Positions 35,220-44,350 of a stretch of 64,000 bases of DNA are shown piece after piece. The first letter of the stretch is position 1; every line of letters starts with the position of its first letter. Source of the stretch: Mangrovactinospora gilvigrisea (GTDB lineage: Bacteria > Actinomycetota > Actinomycetes > Streptomycetales > Streptomycetaceae); the NCBI RefSeq assembly GCF_001879105.1, contig NZ_MLCF01000002.1, positions 62,001 through 126,000 on the forward strand. The letters run 5' to 3'. The notes under the pieces were generated by a model. It searched no databases and was not told where the DNA came from. It was given only the letters and a program-made list of their open reading frames with translations. A program made the translations under genes and the position numbers.

Positions 35220-35948
35220 TTGTCCGAAGTCGAGTTGCCGTCGCCCGTCCGGTTGATGCCGACGTACGACGCGCACGTGTGGCCCTTCACGAATGCGCTC
35301 GGGCACCTGACCCACGTCAGGCTGCGGGTGTGGCCGACCCGGGGCGGCGGGCACCTGGCCATCGGCACGGACTACATGCTCGGCGGCGGGCTGGTGAACA
35401 TGGCGGAGAGCTTCTACGCGGCCGTCGTGCGCGAGTTCGGCGCCTCGGCCACGGTCGTCCGCCACTTCCCGGCCCGGACCATGCTGGCCGGGCGCGGCGA
35501 CAAGTTCCAGCTGCTGCTGGAGCCTGACGAGCGCGGCGTCAGCGATGTCTGGGAGTGCACCGAGGATGTCGTCGAGCTGCTGGGCCCCGGTGTCCTGGGC
35601 TTTCCCGGTGACGCCGCGCCGGGCCCCGGCCGGGAGCCGGGCCCGGCCGCGCAGAGCGTCTACCTGGGCCGGTTGCACGCCGCCCTGCTCCGGCTGGACC
35701 AGGTCCACGGCACGGTCGTGCCCAAGGACGTGGAGCCGGCCGATCAGATGACCCTGGCGACGACCGCGCTGGAGCGGTTGACGAAGTACATCGCCAACAT
35801 CGTCCTGGACGACGACACCGGTGGCGGCGCGGAGCGCGAGCGGCGCTTGGCACGGGTCGTGGACGGGCTCCAGCAGCAGGCCATGCAGCTGATGTTCCTC
35901 GCCGACGAGACGCACGCGCAGACCCGGAAGGGGAGGAACGAGGTCTGA
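35220..35948 (+). CDS. Hypothetical protein
   Basis: A 242-residue product from TTG 35220 with GAGAGGAA upstream. It begins LSEVELPSPVRLMPTYDAHVWPFTNALGHLTHVRLRVWPTRGGGHLAIGTDYMLGGGLVNMAESFYAAVVREFG, a beta-rich N-terminal half. The C-terminal half is helical (ALLRLDQVHGTVVPKDVEPADQMTLATTALERLTKYIANIVLDDD). No known domain; codon use is normal for the region. Confidence 0.65.
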   Translation: MSEVELPSPVRLMPTYDAHVWPFTNALGHLTHVRLRVWPTRGGGHLAIGTDYMLGGGLVNMAESFYAAVVREFGASATVVRHFPARTMLAGRGDKFQLLLEPDERGVSDVWECTEDVVELLGPGVLGFPGDAAPGPGREPGPAAQSVYLGRLHAALLRLDQVHGTVVPKDVEPADQMTLATTALERLTKYIANIVLDDDTGGGAERERRLARVVDGLQQQAMQLMFLADETHAQTRKGRNEV

Positions 35949-36108
35949 CGCCTTCCTCCGGAAGGCGCCGGACGAAGGACCAGCTCGCCCCGATCGAGCG
36001 ACCGCCTCAAACCACGTGGCGCGTCGGACTGCCGCGTGCCCCGTCCGCAGCGGTCCGCCCCTTCAACTCGCCTGGCCGCTGGCGGACTTGCCGCTCGCCT
36101 CAGTTTCT

Positions 36109-36148
36109 AACCCATCCGGGTTGGAAAATGTAACCTGGGTGGGTTACA
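36109..36148. promoter_or_regulatory. Tandem inverted repeats, probable operator
   Basis: AACCC-ATCC-GGGTT (36109-36122) is followed by TGTAACC-TGGGTG-GGTTACA (36129-36148). Both share the half-site GGGTT/AACCC, with centres about 23 bases apart, roughly two helical turns. They sit 34 bases upstream of the next start, where a repressor dimer pair would block transcription. The downstream protein has a C-terminal HTH-like segment and may be autoregulatory. Confidence 0.55.
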
Positions 36149-36181
36149 TTAGCGAGTGTCGTCGAGCGGAGGAGACCCGAC

Positions 36182-36850
36182 ATGACATGCACTGAAGCCC
36201 CCGTCACTACGACATCTGTCGCGGACCGCGACGAGGCCGAGGCCTACCTGGCCGAGCACGCCGGCGACGGCGCCGAGCCTCTGACTGCCCTCGCCGCGCA
36301 GATGGATGACGACCTGCACCTGCTGCTTCTGGCCCCGGCCACCCGCACGGTCTGGTACGCCTGGGACGGCGAACCCGTTGACGTCGCGGGCTGGACCATC
36401 GAGCAGCTGACCCCCAAGGGGGCCGCCGAACTCCTCGACCGTTACATCGACATGGTCGAGGACCGGTTCGAGAACCCCGAGTGGTACGACGGCGACCACG
36501 ACCGGTCCGAGAACGACCAGGACGTCATGGACGAGTACACCGCGATCCTCCGCCTAGGACTGCCCGCCGACCCGGCCGCGGCAGCCGCCCAGATCAAGAG
36601 GGAGCGGGAGCTGGTCACCCGCCTGGATGCCCGCTGGCAGCGTACCTACGCCAACCTGATGCGGGAGGTCGCCGGTCCTGCGCGGGGCGGGAATGTGAAG
36701 GCGGCTGCCATCCTCGGCATCACCGAGGTGCAGGTCGGCCGGATCATCACCAAGGACGTCCGCCGCCGCGAGGCGCTGGACGAGGCCGTCGCACAGGCCG
36801 CACCGGATGCCACCCACCTCGACGAGCCGGGTGACGCCGACCGCCGGTAG
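36182..36850 (+). CDS. Hypothetical protein with C-terminal HTH-like segment
   Basis: The 222-residue protein has an acidic N-terminal domain (ADRDEAEAYLAEHAGDGAEPLTALAAQMDDDLHLLLLAPATRTVWYAWDGEPV). A C-terminal part holds GNVKAAAILGITEVQVGRIITKDVRRREALDEAV, which looks like a helix-turn-helix recognising DNA. GGAGGAGA precedes the ATG. The tandem operator immediately upstream suggests self-regulation. Family not recognised. Confidence 0.65.
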   Translation: MTCTEAPVTTTSVADRDEAEAYLAEHAGDGAEPLTALAAQMDDDLHLLLLAPATRTVWYAWDGEPVDVAGWTIEQLTPKGAAELLDRYIDMVEDRFENPEWYDGDHDRSENDQDVMDEYTAILRLGLPADPAAAAAQIKRERELVTRLDARWQRTYANLMREVAGPARGGNVKAAAILGITEVQVGRIITKDVRRREALDEAVAQAAPDATHLDEPGDADRR

Positions 36851-36876
36851 CCGCCGAGGTTGAGCACCGCGCGCAG

Positions 36877-37010
36877 GCCGGCCGACCTGGCCGTGACCGT
36901 GCCGGTGCGCGAGTGCCCAGCAGAGCACTGGACTGCTCAAGGCCGACGTCGCCGCCTTGCGGGCCGTGCCGGCCGGCGGCCGGCGCATCGGCTTCGGCCC
37001 GTTCCCCTCG
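36877..37010 (+). pseudogene. Degenerate copy of the methyltransferase 3' end
   Basis: Bases here align well with 34886-35010 inside the methyltransferase gene: both contain a GGTGCGCGAG run, then GCACTGGACTGC versus GCACCGGACTGC, GAGGCCGACATCGCCGCC versus AGGCCGACGTCGCCGCC, and CCGGCCGGCGCA. The frame is broken (LAVTVPVRE then loss of register) and there is no start. It is the relic of a second methyltransferase of the same type, not an active gene. Confidence 0.6.
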
Positions 37011-37147
37011 TCTCCCGACGGAATTGCCCCTTCCTCGTCGGGCCACACGGTCGGCACGGTCGACGGCGGTTCGCTCCCTGCGCCGGCCACGTCTGCCACG
37101 ACCGTGCAGGGCCGTCGGCTCGGGATTCCGGTGTCGGAACCCGCCGC

Positions 37148-37828
37148 TCACGCGACGTTTGGGTGCTGGAGGATGCGGGCGGATCCTCTTATCAACTCCT
37201 GTCCTGTGGCGAACAGGTGGGCCAGGACGCGATCGGCGGCCGCCTCCATCGGCAGCCCGGTGAGCACTGCTACCGCCCCCGCGGCCTGATGCACCACCGC
37301 CCGATGCAGCGGCGGCACCTCACCAGGAGAACGGACGACCAGGCCCCCGATCGCTTCCGCCACCGCACGGACCGCTCGCACCCGGTCTGGATCCACCGGC
37401 CCCGGGCGCAGCCGTTGCCCGGCCAGCACCCCGATGACCGTGCCCGCCAACACGATGGGCACCGCCACCACGGCGCGCACCCGCCCCCGGGCCCGGGCAT
37501 CGGCCAGCAGCACCGGCCACCGCCGCTGCGCCTCCCCCTGCACGTCGCCGACCACCACCGGGCAGCCGCTGACCGCCGCGTCCGCGGTGGGGCCCTCGCC
37601 CACCAAGTACTGGGCGTCCTCCCACCCCGCCGGGTCGCACCCCTCGTCGCGCCACCACACCAACTCCGGCCGGCCGGTGCCCAGAAGCGACAGGGCCAGG
37701 CCATCCATGCCCAGCACCGCCCACCGTTTCGCCCGGATCCGATCGAGTCCCGCAATCCCGCCGGGCGCGGTGTCCACCTCGGCAAGAAGCAGGTCCAGTC
37801 GCGGCTCGAACTCCGACCGTGCATCCAC
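37148..37828 (-). CDS. GAF domain and ANTAR domain RNA-binding regulator
   Basis: The 226-residue product has a GAF-like sensor (RIRAKRWAVLGMDGLALSLLGTG; QYLVGEGPTADAAVSGCPVVVGDV; RAVVAVPIVLAGTVIGVLAGQRL). A C-terminal ANTAR domain (LHRAVVHQAAGAVAVLTGLPMEAAADRVLAHLFATGQELIRGSARIL) resembles the HQAxGMV...A..RLRAHAFA pattern that binds paired RNA hairpins as an antiterminator. GTG at 37828 has GAAGGGG at good spacing. It is divergent from a second GAF-ANTAR gene. Confidence 0.8.
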   Translation of the reverse strand: MDARSEFEPRLDLLLAEVDTAPGGIAGLDRIRAKRWAVLGMDGLALSLLGTGRPELVWWRDEGCDPAGWEDAQYLVGEGPTADAAVSGCPVVVGDVQGEAQRRWPVLLADARARGRVRAVVAVPIVLAGTVIGVLAGQRLRPGPVDPDRVRAVRAVAEAIGGLVVRSPGEVPPLHRAVVHQAAGAVAVLTGLPMEAAADRVLAHLFATGQELIRGSARILQHPNVA

Positions 37829-38015
37829 CGCAGCCACCCCTTCACAAGTCCAGTGATGTGTACTGCCGCGGATACCCCCTAGTGTGCAGAGCACAGCAGC
37901 CCCGCGCCTGCTGTTCCTGCGCACCCGTTGCTGCCCGGCCCCCGCAGCAGCACGGATCCGCCGTCTCCTGCGATCCCCTGCCACCACCGCCGAACCACCG
38001 TTGGGGGCCCAGCCC

Positions 38016-38735
38016 ATGCCCGTCCACCCCGCCCACCAGCTGACCGCCACAGCCCTCGAGCTCGCGCAGCCGCAACCGGATCCCGCCGCCCACCTGCTGC
38101 AGGCCTGCCTCCAGATCTGCCGCGTGCTGGGGGCGGCCGCCGCCTGCGGCCTGCTGGCCCCGCACGCTGCCCGGCCGGCGGTGACGGCCGGCACCACCCC
38201 GCACGCCCACCACCTGGCGAAGGCGGACCTGAAAACGCAGCGCGGGCCCGCCAGCGACTGCCTGCGCGCCCAGCACCATCAACCCGCCGCCCACCTGGAT
38301 CATCCGTTGGCCCGTCTGCGCTGGCCGACCTGGAGCCGCCGCGCCCAGGAACACGGCTTCACTGCCGCGACCGGATTAGTCCTGCACCACCGGGGCGCCG
38401 GTCTGGGTGCCATCACCGTCCTCAGCGCGGAGCCGCAGCCCCCCGACCCGGTTCAGCGGGCCGCGGCGGAACTTCTCGCGCAGGCGGCAGCGGCCGGGCT
38501 CCACGCCCAACAGCAGTTGCACGCCGCGCTCGAGAGATGCCGTCAGCTGGAGGGCGCCTTGTCCTCGCGGGTCCTGATCGAGCAGGCCAAGGGGATCGTC
38601 GCCGAGCGCCTGCGCATCACGCCCGACGCTGCGTTCCTGCTGCTGCGCGGCCATGCCCGCTCCCGCCGCCAGCCGCTGCGCGAGCTGGCCCACAGCATCA
38701 TCGCGGGGACCCCCTTCCCCGCATCTCCCGCCTGA
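38016..38735 (+). CDS. GAF domain and ANTAR domain RNA-binding regulator
   Basis: The 239-residue protein has a weakly conserved GAF domain (LLQACLQICRVLGAAAACGLLAP; TAATGLVLHHRGAGLGAITVLSAEPQPP). An ANTAR domain follows (LEGALSSRVLIEQAKGIVAERLRITPDAAFLLLRGHARSRRQPLRELAHSIIAG) with the canonical IEQAKG signature. ATG at 38016 has GGGGG upstream; the open frame starts earlier at 37884 with poor bias. The divergent arrangement with a related gene suggests shared control. Confidence 0.82.
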   Translation: MPVHPAHQLTATALELAQPQPDPAAHLLQACLQICRVLGAAAACGLLAPHAARPAVTAGTTPHAHHLAKADLKTQRGPASDCLRAQHHQPAAHLDHPLARLRWPTWSRRAQEHGFTAATGLVLHHRGAGLGAITVLSAEPQPPDPVQRAAAELLAQAAAAGLHAQQQLHAALERCRQLEGALSSRVLIEQAKGIVAERLRITPDAAFLLLRGHARSRRQPLRELAHSIIAGTPFPASPA

Positions 38736-38957
38736 ACGGGCCGGGCCCGGCCGAGGCGACGTCGGCAGTCCGCAGCTCTTCGCGCCGGCCGGGGCGGGGC
38801 ATGGACCGCGAACGAGGCCGCCCCGGCGCAGCCGTTGGCGCATAGGCGTGTCCGCTGGGACTGCCCAGGGCATTCGCTCCGACCGCTCCCGGGAGGTCCG
38901 CGGCAGAGCGCCGGCCTCACTTGCCCGCCGCTTGCGCCGCTCACTACGGTGCCGGGC

Positions 38958-39905
38958 GTGGACACCATGGAGCGCCCGGCAGCGGCCAAATGGCTCCTGC
39001 CGCAGGTCCTTTCGGCTGCTGCCGTCGCCCTGGTCGGCATCGACCGCTACCTCCTCCATCCGTCCGGGCCCAACCCGGCGGCGGCCGCAGGAGCAGTTGT
39101 GCTGATCCTGCTGCGCGAACTGCTGGCCGTCGACCGGATCCAGCGCCATCTGGGCACGGCGCCGATCACCCAGGACATGACCTTGGGCAGGCTGCCCGAC
39201 CCGGACCGTCCCACGGCCGACGACGATCCGCGCACGGCCTGGATCCGGACGGCGTTGCGGCAGACCCGGGATCGCGCCGAGCAGGAGTGCCGCAGCCATC
39301 GCATCGACCGGGTCTGGATCACCATCGGCGGGGTCGAGGAGTTCGACGAGCTCGACGACGCGGACACCCTGCGGTGGGGCCGGCGCGCGAGCATGACGCT
39401 GGGGTTCCACTGGTTCATGCCGGCCCAACGGCAGGACCTGCCCGTGGTCCTGGAGCACGAACTCGCCCACCTGCGTCGCTACGACAACCTGCGCGACCTG
39501 ATAGCCGACACGCTGCTCTGGTCGGCGGCACTGGCCGCCCTGGCCGTTCTGCCGCTGCGTGCCGGCCTGGTTGTGGTGGCCGCCGCCACCGCAGCCGCGG
39601 TGGCCCGCCGGTGGTGGGCCGAGCTGGCCTGCGACCGCGCCTCCGCCCGCTACGCGGGCCGGGAGGCAAGCCTGGCGCACTGGCGGCGCAGCCGAGCCGC
39701 GCCGCGGGCCAGGGGGATCCGCGCCGTGTGGAAGCGGACCGCGGGTCTGCGCACCCACCCGCCCGATTCACTGCGGATCCTGGGTCTGCGCTGGGTGCGC
39801 ACAGGATCCCTTGGGGCCGGCGTCCGCGACACCGAAGCAGGCGATGCGGAAAGCCTGGTCGATCAGCCGGTACGGGCTCGTCCTGGCCGGCCAGAACGAA
39901 GCTGA
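38958..39905 (+). CDS. Membrane-bound M48/M56-type metallopeptidase-like protein
   Basis: The 315-residue protein has membrane segments near residues 12-28 and 43-55 (AAAAGAVVLILLRELL) and again after the active site (LIADTLLWSAALAALAVLPLRAGLVVVAAATAAAVA). The zinc-binding motif HELAH is at residues 167-171 (VVLEHELAHLRRYDN), and a downstream Glu in WWAELACDRASARYAG can supply the third ligand. This is the arrangement of HtpX/BlaR1-like peptidases. GTG at 38958 lies just after a TACGGT box, leaderless style. No BlaI-type repressor is adjacent. Confidence 0.75.
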   Translation: MDTMERPAAAKWLLPQVLSAAAVALVGIDRYLLHPSGPNPAAAAGAVVLILLRELLAVDRIQRHLGTAPITQDMTLGRLPDPDRPTADDDPRTAWIRTALRQTRDRAEQECRSHRIDRVWITIGGVEEFDELDDADTLRWGRRASMTLGFHWFMPAQRQDLPVVLEHELAHLRRYDNLRDLIADTLLWSAALAALAVLPLRAGLVVVAAATAAAVARRWWAELACDRASARYAGREASLAHWRRSRAAPRARGIRAVWKRTAGLRTHPPDSLRILGLRWVRTGSLGAGVRDTEAGDAESLVDQPVRARPGRPERS

Positions 39906-39968
39906 GGGGCAAGCGCCATCAAAAGCGGCGCGCCTGAGCTTGACGCAGACGGACGCTGCAGGTGACGA

Positions 39969-41711
39969 CTAGCGTTCCGCGGCGGCCGGGGCGCGTTCGG
40001 GTGAGGACTCTGCGTCGAGGGCGTCCAGCAGTTGACCGAACGTCAAATCCTCGTCCTCGCTGGACAACGCGATGCGCAGGGCCGCCCAGCGGGCCGGGTC
40101 GGTGCCGCAGGCGGCGAGAAGTAGCGGGCGGGCGATCTCGGGGCTGCCGGTGATTTCGCGGGCCGGCAACTGCCGCAGATGAGCAACGGTGCGGTGGCGG
40201 GAGGCGCGGATCGTGCGGTAGATCTCGCCGCGGCGCCGGGCGTCGTCGGGGGCGTCCAGCCAGGACTGCAGCACGGCCATCGGGTCGGGGTGGCGGTCCA
40301 GTTCCTCGTCCGACAGCAGCCGGGTGACGGCGGCGGCTTCGTCCGCGGGAAGATGCCGGTCCAGCTCAGGGCGCAGCCAGGCCGGGGTGTTGATCTGGTG
40401 GTGGAGCCACACCATCTCGATCGGGTGCAGGCGCTCCAGGGCGGCCAGCACCGCGGTGCGGGGGGTGTAGGGGTTGGCGGCCAGCTGCAGCAGGGTGCGG
40501 ACCCGCACGTGTTGCTGGTGGTGCTCCAGCAGCACGTGGGCGGCATCGATGTCGGTGCCGGTGTGCCAGCGGGTCAAGTCCCGGCCGGCGGGGGCGGCGA
40601 CGACGGTGGGCGGCTCCAGTTCGGCCAGCCGCACGCACGCCCGCTGCAGGTGGGGGCGGTGGGCGCCCAGCAGCGCAAGCGTCTGCGCGGTCTCGATGAT
40701 CCTGCGGGCGCCGCCGGCGACGCGGACCGTGTTCAGCAGCCGTCCGCGCCGCACGCACGCCTCGACGGCCTCCTCCAGCCGGGCGCCGGCCAGGGCGACA
40801 AGCCGCGGGTCGGTGCGCACCCTCTCAGCGATGCGCTGCAGCCGCATCCGCTGGGAAAGGCCCGGTTTGGGCAGGTTGGCCATCTCAGTCAGGTACAGCG
40901 CGGGCAGGCACGTCCTGAGCAGTTGCTCGTCCAGCGCCTTCGGCGCGACCTTCTTCCCGCTGGTGGACGGGTCCGCGGAGACGGGGTCGGCGTGGTTCTG
41001 GGCGTGGTCCAGGAGCAGGTGCTGGACGGCGGTGCCCAGCACGGGATGAGCGACCAGGTCCTTCCACCGCTCGGGGCAGGACTGCAGGATGTGCCAGGCT
41101 GGGCCGTCGTCGAAGAGCCGCGGCAGGTGCAGGTAGTCCGGGCCGACGTTCAATACCTCGCCCCACTCGGGTGCAGCCGGGTCGGCCAGCACGCGGGCCA
41201 GCGGGGTCAGGATCCGGGTCAGCAGGGCGTCCATCAGCGGACCGGGGACGGGCGGGTCGAGCGGGCCGTGCGGGAAGGGCCGGCTCGGGTCCCACTCAGT
41301 GACGAGGCGCGTCAGGTCGCGCTCGCCCAGGGCGGGCAGCAGGCTGATGGCGTCGGCGACTTGGTCGGGGTGCCGGGCCAGGCCGATCACCAGGCCGGAG
41401 GTGACCGGGTGGCGGGCCAGGATTGTGGGAAGGTCGGCGGAGGTGACGATGCGTTCGGCGGCGAACTCGGCCAGCTGGGCGCAGTCGGTCTGCTCCAGCA
41501 GTCGGCGGCGCAACGCGGGTTCCTGGGTGCGGCCCAGCAGGGCGGGGAGCGCGTCGGCGAGGGCGGCGCGCCGCCACCTCTCGGGCTGCGGGCCGTCGCG
41601 GCCGACATCCGGGGTCGCCAGTGCGTCGAGGACCGCCTCCAGTGCCTGTTCGGGAAGGTCCGGATCGGCGGCGAGCTCCTGCCACAACCGGTAGGTGGCC
41701 GCACGCCCCAT
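39969..41711 (-). CDS. Hypothetical protein with HEAT-like helical repeats
   Basis: A 580-residue, mostly helical protein. Sections such as LLEQTDCAQLAEFAAERIVTSADLPTILARHPVTSGLVIGLARHPDQVADAISLLPALG and LLQLAANPYTPRTAVLAALERLHP resemble leucine-rich or HEAT-type repeats used as protein scaffolds. No catalytic motif was recognised. ATG at 41711 is the first start. Codon bias is consistent over the whole length. It has no collinear close neighbour. Confidence 0.65.
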   Translation of the reverse strand: MGRAATYRLWQELAADPDLPEQALEAVLDALATPDVGRDGPQPERWRRAALADALPALLGRTQEPALRRRLLEQTDCAQLAEFAAERIVTSADLPTILARHPVTSGLVIGLARHPDQVADAISLLPALGERDLTRLVTEWDPSRPFPHGPLDPPVPGPLMDALLTRILTPLARVLADPAAPEWGEVLNVGPDYLHLPRLFDDGPAWHILQSCPERWKDLVAHPVLGTAVQHLLLDHAQNHADPVSADPSTSGKKVAPKALDEQLLRTCLPALYLTEMANLPKPGLSQRMRLQRIAERVRTDPRLVALAGARLEEAVEACVRRGRLLNTVRVAGGARRIIETAQTLALLGAHRPHLQRACVRLAELEPPTVVAAPAGRDLTRWHTGTDIDAAHVLLEHHQQHVRVRTLLQLAANPYTPRTAVLAALERLHPIEMVWLHHQINTPAWLRPELDRHLPADEAAAVTRLLSDEELDRHPDPMAVLQSWLDAPDDARRRGEIYRTIRASRHRTVAHLRQLPAREITGSPEIARPLLLAACGTDPARWAALRIALSSEDEDLTFGQLLDALDAESSPERAPAAAER

Positions 41712-42037
41712 CGCTGTGCCCCTCTCCCCGCACGGTGACCGCCTCCTGTCGCTCCGTCATGCGGAGGATGGGGGTCTTGTCAGGGACCGTACGCCGGTTG
41801 GCTGCCGGTCGGCAGGCAATCGCTCAGGCGCACGCGGCCGCTGGGGAGATGGTGGAGTTCTACGCCGGCTTCGGCCGGCTGGCCGACTGCCTCGGGTGTC
41901 GCGGTGTCCGGCCCGGCTGCGGGTCGGGCGCGGACCGCGGCCGGAGTGCGGGGCGGTGTCCTGGTGGCGGGGATCGGCAGCCCCGGCGGCGCCCCGCTCT
42001 CCGACCACCAAGATCCTCAGGCTTGGCTGACGTCCCG
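41712..42037. other. Intergenic stretch, nothing recognisable
   Basis: Open frames on both strands lack domains and ribosome sites. It separates the helical-repeat gene from the four-gene operon, both on the minus strand, so the promoter of 39969-41711 should be here. Confidence 0.4.
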
Positions 42038-43024
42038 TCAACCCTGGTCCGCAGCAGCCGACGCCGGATTCTCCTTCCTTCTCGTGCCCGCATCCCGCGT
42101 GGCCGGCGGAGTGCGGTAGGCCCGCGGCACCGCCCCGCCGGTCACCAGCCGGTGCGCGGTGGCCAGGCCGATGCCCAGGACCGCGGCGATCTGGGCCAGG
42201 CTGTGCCCGGCGCCGTGGACCTTGCGTGCCTCGGCCACCAGCGCCTCGCCCCGCGCGTCTTGCAGCCGTGCCGCCCGGTCCTGGTCGATCGGGGGCGTGC
42301 GGCGCTGCGCGGCCGCCCGTGCGTTTCGTGCGGCCAGCGTCCGCAGGCAGTCCGTGGCCCCGCACGTGGTGCGTTGGTAGCCGCCGGGCAGCGGGCACCA
42401 GCGCGCGCCGCACACCGGGCAGACCCGTACCCGGCCTTTCCGGGCCGCCTCACCGTTGCGCGCGGCCCGCGGAGCGGCGTCGCGGCGCGTCGCTGCTGCC
42501 ATCGGCGTCGTGAAGTCCCGGGCTGCGGCTGCCGCGTGGGGATCGCGGGCCGCCTCCAGCCGGCGCCATCCCGCGCTCCCGACACGTGCGCGGGCCAGTT
42601 GGGACTGGGTGGCCCGGGTCGCCGGGGCCGACAGCGACTGGCCGCGGGCAAGGCCGTGGGCGGCGCGGTAGTCCGCAGCGGATATCCCGTGCGCCATCCA
42701 CGCGTGCGCACCCAGTCCCCGCACCCACCGGCCGCACTCGTGGCACAGCACCTGTTGCCCGTCCTGGTCGGCATCGAGGATTCCGAACCGGCCGTGGCCG
42801 TCGGGCCGGCCGATGCTCTGCTGCTGGTCCCAGATCCGGCGCGCGTGGGCGGCCCCGCCCACCTTGCGAGCCGTCTTGTAGCAGCGCAGGCACATGCCGA
42901 GTGCGACGGGCGGACGCTCATGGCAGACCGTGCACGGCTGAGCGGCCGCGCGGGCCTGCTTCACGCGCGACCCCGAAGTCCCTGTTCCGGCAGTGGAGCC
43001 CTGCTCCGGGCTGTCAGCATTCAT
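42038..43024 (-). CDS. MucR/Ros-like zinc-finger and HTH protein
   Basis: The 328-residue product has two CxxC clusters (CTVCHERPPVALGMCLRCYKTARK). VLCHECGRWVRGLGAHAWMAHGISAADYRAAHGLARGQSL follows, the CxxC...H...H and YrxxxGL signature of the MucR/Ros family. Then comes another zinc knuckle, RVCPVCGARWCPLPGGYQRTTCGATDC. A C-terminal HTH (GHSLAQIAAVLGIGLATAHRLVTGGAVPRAY) is present. It is thus a DNA-binding protein. The ATG at 43024 overlaps the preceding stop, making it the last gene of a four-gene operon. Confidence 0.78.
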   Translation of the reverse strand: MNADSPEQGSTAGTGTSGSRVKQARAAAQPCTVCHERPPVALGMCLRCYKTARKVGGAAHARRIWDQQQSIGRPDGHGRFGILDADQDGQQVLCHECGRWVRGLGAHAWMAHGISAADYRAAHGLARGQSLSAPATRATQSQLARARVGSAGWRRLEAARDPHAAAAARDFTTPMAAATRRDAAPRAARNGEAARKGRVRVCPVCGARWCPLPGGYQRTTCGATDCLRTLAARNARAAAQRRTPPIDQDRAARLQDARGEALVAEARKVHGAGHSLAQIAAVLGIGLATAHRLVTGGAVPRAYRTPPATRDAGTRRKENPASAAADQG

Positions 43025-43754
43025 CGGCGGCGCCTTCTCTATCCGGCCGCTGCGTCGGCCGGGTCCCGGGGGCGGCGGCGCGCCACGGGCCGCACGGTGT
43101 GCCGGTCGCCTTAAGCAGCCGCTGCAGGCCGATCCGGGCCTCGTCGGCGAACTTCCGGTCGACATCGCTGCGATCGTCGCGCGCATCCAGCCACCGCCAT
43201 CCGTCGGTGGCCAGCCGCCGGTGCCAATCCAGGGGGCTGTCGGCGATCGCGTACAGGCTCATCGTGGCGACCAGGTGGGCATCGGCCGGGTCCGCGAGGC
43301 GGGGCCGGAGGCGGTGCAGGGCGGCGGCGGCCCGCTGGGCGGCCGGCGCGCGACCGCGTTGGCCGACCTCCCAGACGGTTGACATGTCTTCCAGGTGCGT
43401 GCGGAGTTGACGGGGCGCATCGGTGGCGTCCAGGCGGGCGCGCAGGGCGTAGTAGACGGCGCCGGAGGCGACCATCGGCAGGCCGCGGTCGATACTGCCG
43501 GCCTGCCCCGACGCGTAGGTGGCCAGCCGGCTTGCGAGGTGGAGGATCGCGCCGGGCGCGATGCGGCTGCTGGGGTCGTGGGGGAAGGCGCGGGCGAGGG
43601 TGAGCAGCAGGGCCTCGATGCGCTGCTGGTAGTAGGCGTCGCCGCGCAAGGATTGCAGCGCGCTGCGGAGCCACCGGATCTGGTCGCGGTCCAGCTGCTC
43701 TTCGTCGTCTTCCTCTTCGAGGTCGACGTCTGTCTCGAGGGCGTGCTCACTCAC
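43014..43754 (-). CDS. Hypothetical protein, third gene of a four-gene operon
   Basis: A 246-residue product starting SEHALETDVDLEEEDDEEQLDRDQIRWLRSALQSLRGDAYYQQRIEALLLTLARAF. Helical, with LHLASRLATYASGQAGSIDRG and WHRRLATDGWRWLDARDD. It shares a pattern with the upstream protein (RIEALLL; WHxRxAxDGxxWL), so the two are ancient paralogues. GTG at 43754 overlaps the previous stop (GTGA); the stop overlaps the next start. Function unknown. Confidence 0.7.
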   Translation of the reverse strand: MSEHALETDVDLEEEDDEEQLDRDQIRWLRSALQSLRGDAYYQQRIEALLLTLARAFPHDPSSRIAPGAILHLASRLATYASGQAGSIDRGLPMVASGAVYYALRARLDATDAPRQLRTHLEDMSTVWEVGQRGRAPAAQRAAAALHRLRPRLADPADAHLVATMSLYAIADSPLDWHRRLATDGWRWLDARDDRSDVDRKFADEARIGLQRLLKATGTPCGPWRAAAPGTRPTQRPDREGAADEC

Positions 43755-44350
43755 ACCGGGCCTCCGGGGGTGCGGTTCAGCAGGTGGTCCAGGGCGGTGC
43801 CGGCGGCATCGTTCAGCGTCGGCCAGTGCGGGTGGTGGGTGTGCAGCAGCCACTGCGCGCCGTCGGCGGCGATCCGGGCGTGCCAGGCGGCAGGGTCCTC
43901 GGCGCTGCTGTAGCGGGCGAGGTCGTGCAGCAGGGCGTCGCGGGGGTCTCCGGGGTCGCAGGGGGCCAGGGTGCGGCGCAGGCCGATTGCGGCATGGACC
44001 ATCGTCGGGTCGTGCCAGGCCCGTTCGGGGTCCCAGATGGGGGCCAGGAGCGCGAGCGCGTCCCGGCGGTGGCTGCCCGCCAGGTGCCGGTGCAGGGCAT
44101 GAAAGGTCAGGCCCGAGGCGACCTGCAGCATCCCCCAGGCGGTCGCCCGCGCGGGTGCCGTGGTGCCGTAGCGGCGGGCCAGCGCGCAGACCTGCTCGGC
44201 GTGCCGGTCGGCGCCGGCGGCCAGCAGCAGAGCCTCGATGCGGGCGCGGTAGACGGGCGCGGTCGGCGCCTGCCGCACGGCCGCGAGAAACTGCATCTGG
44301 GGATCGGCCCCGGCGGCGTCCGGGTGCGGGGCGGGGTTCGCGGTCGGCAT
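43751..44350 (-). CDS. Hypothetical protein, second gene of a four-gene operon
   Basis: A 199-residue protein: FLAAVRQAPTAPVYRARIEALLLAAGADRHAEQVCALARRYG then WAWGMLQVASG-like and AWHARIAADGAQWLLHTHHPHW. The repeated motifs RARIEALLL and WHxRIAxDGxxWL link it to the next gene's product. ATG at 44350 overlaps the preceding stop (TGATG). No family known to me. Confidence 0.7.
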   Translation of the reverse strand: MPTANPAPHPDAAGADPQMQFLAAVRQAPTAPVYRARIEALLLAAGADRHAEQVCALARRYGTTAPARATAWGMLQVASGLTFHALHRHLAGSHRRDALALLAPIWDPERAWHDPTMVHAAIGLRRTLAPCDPGDPRDALLHDLARYSSAEDPAAWHARIAADGAQWLLHTHHPHWPTLNDAAGTALDHLLNRTPGGPV

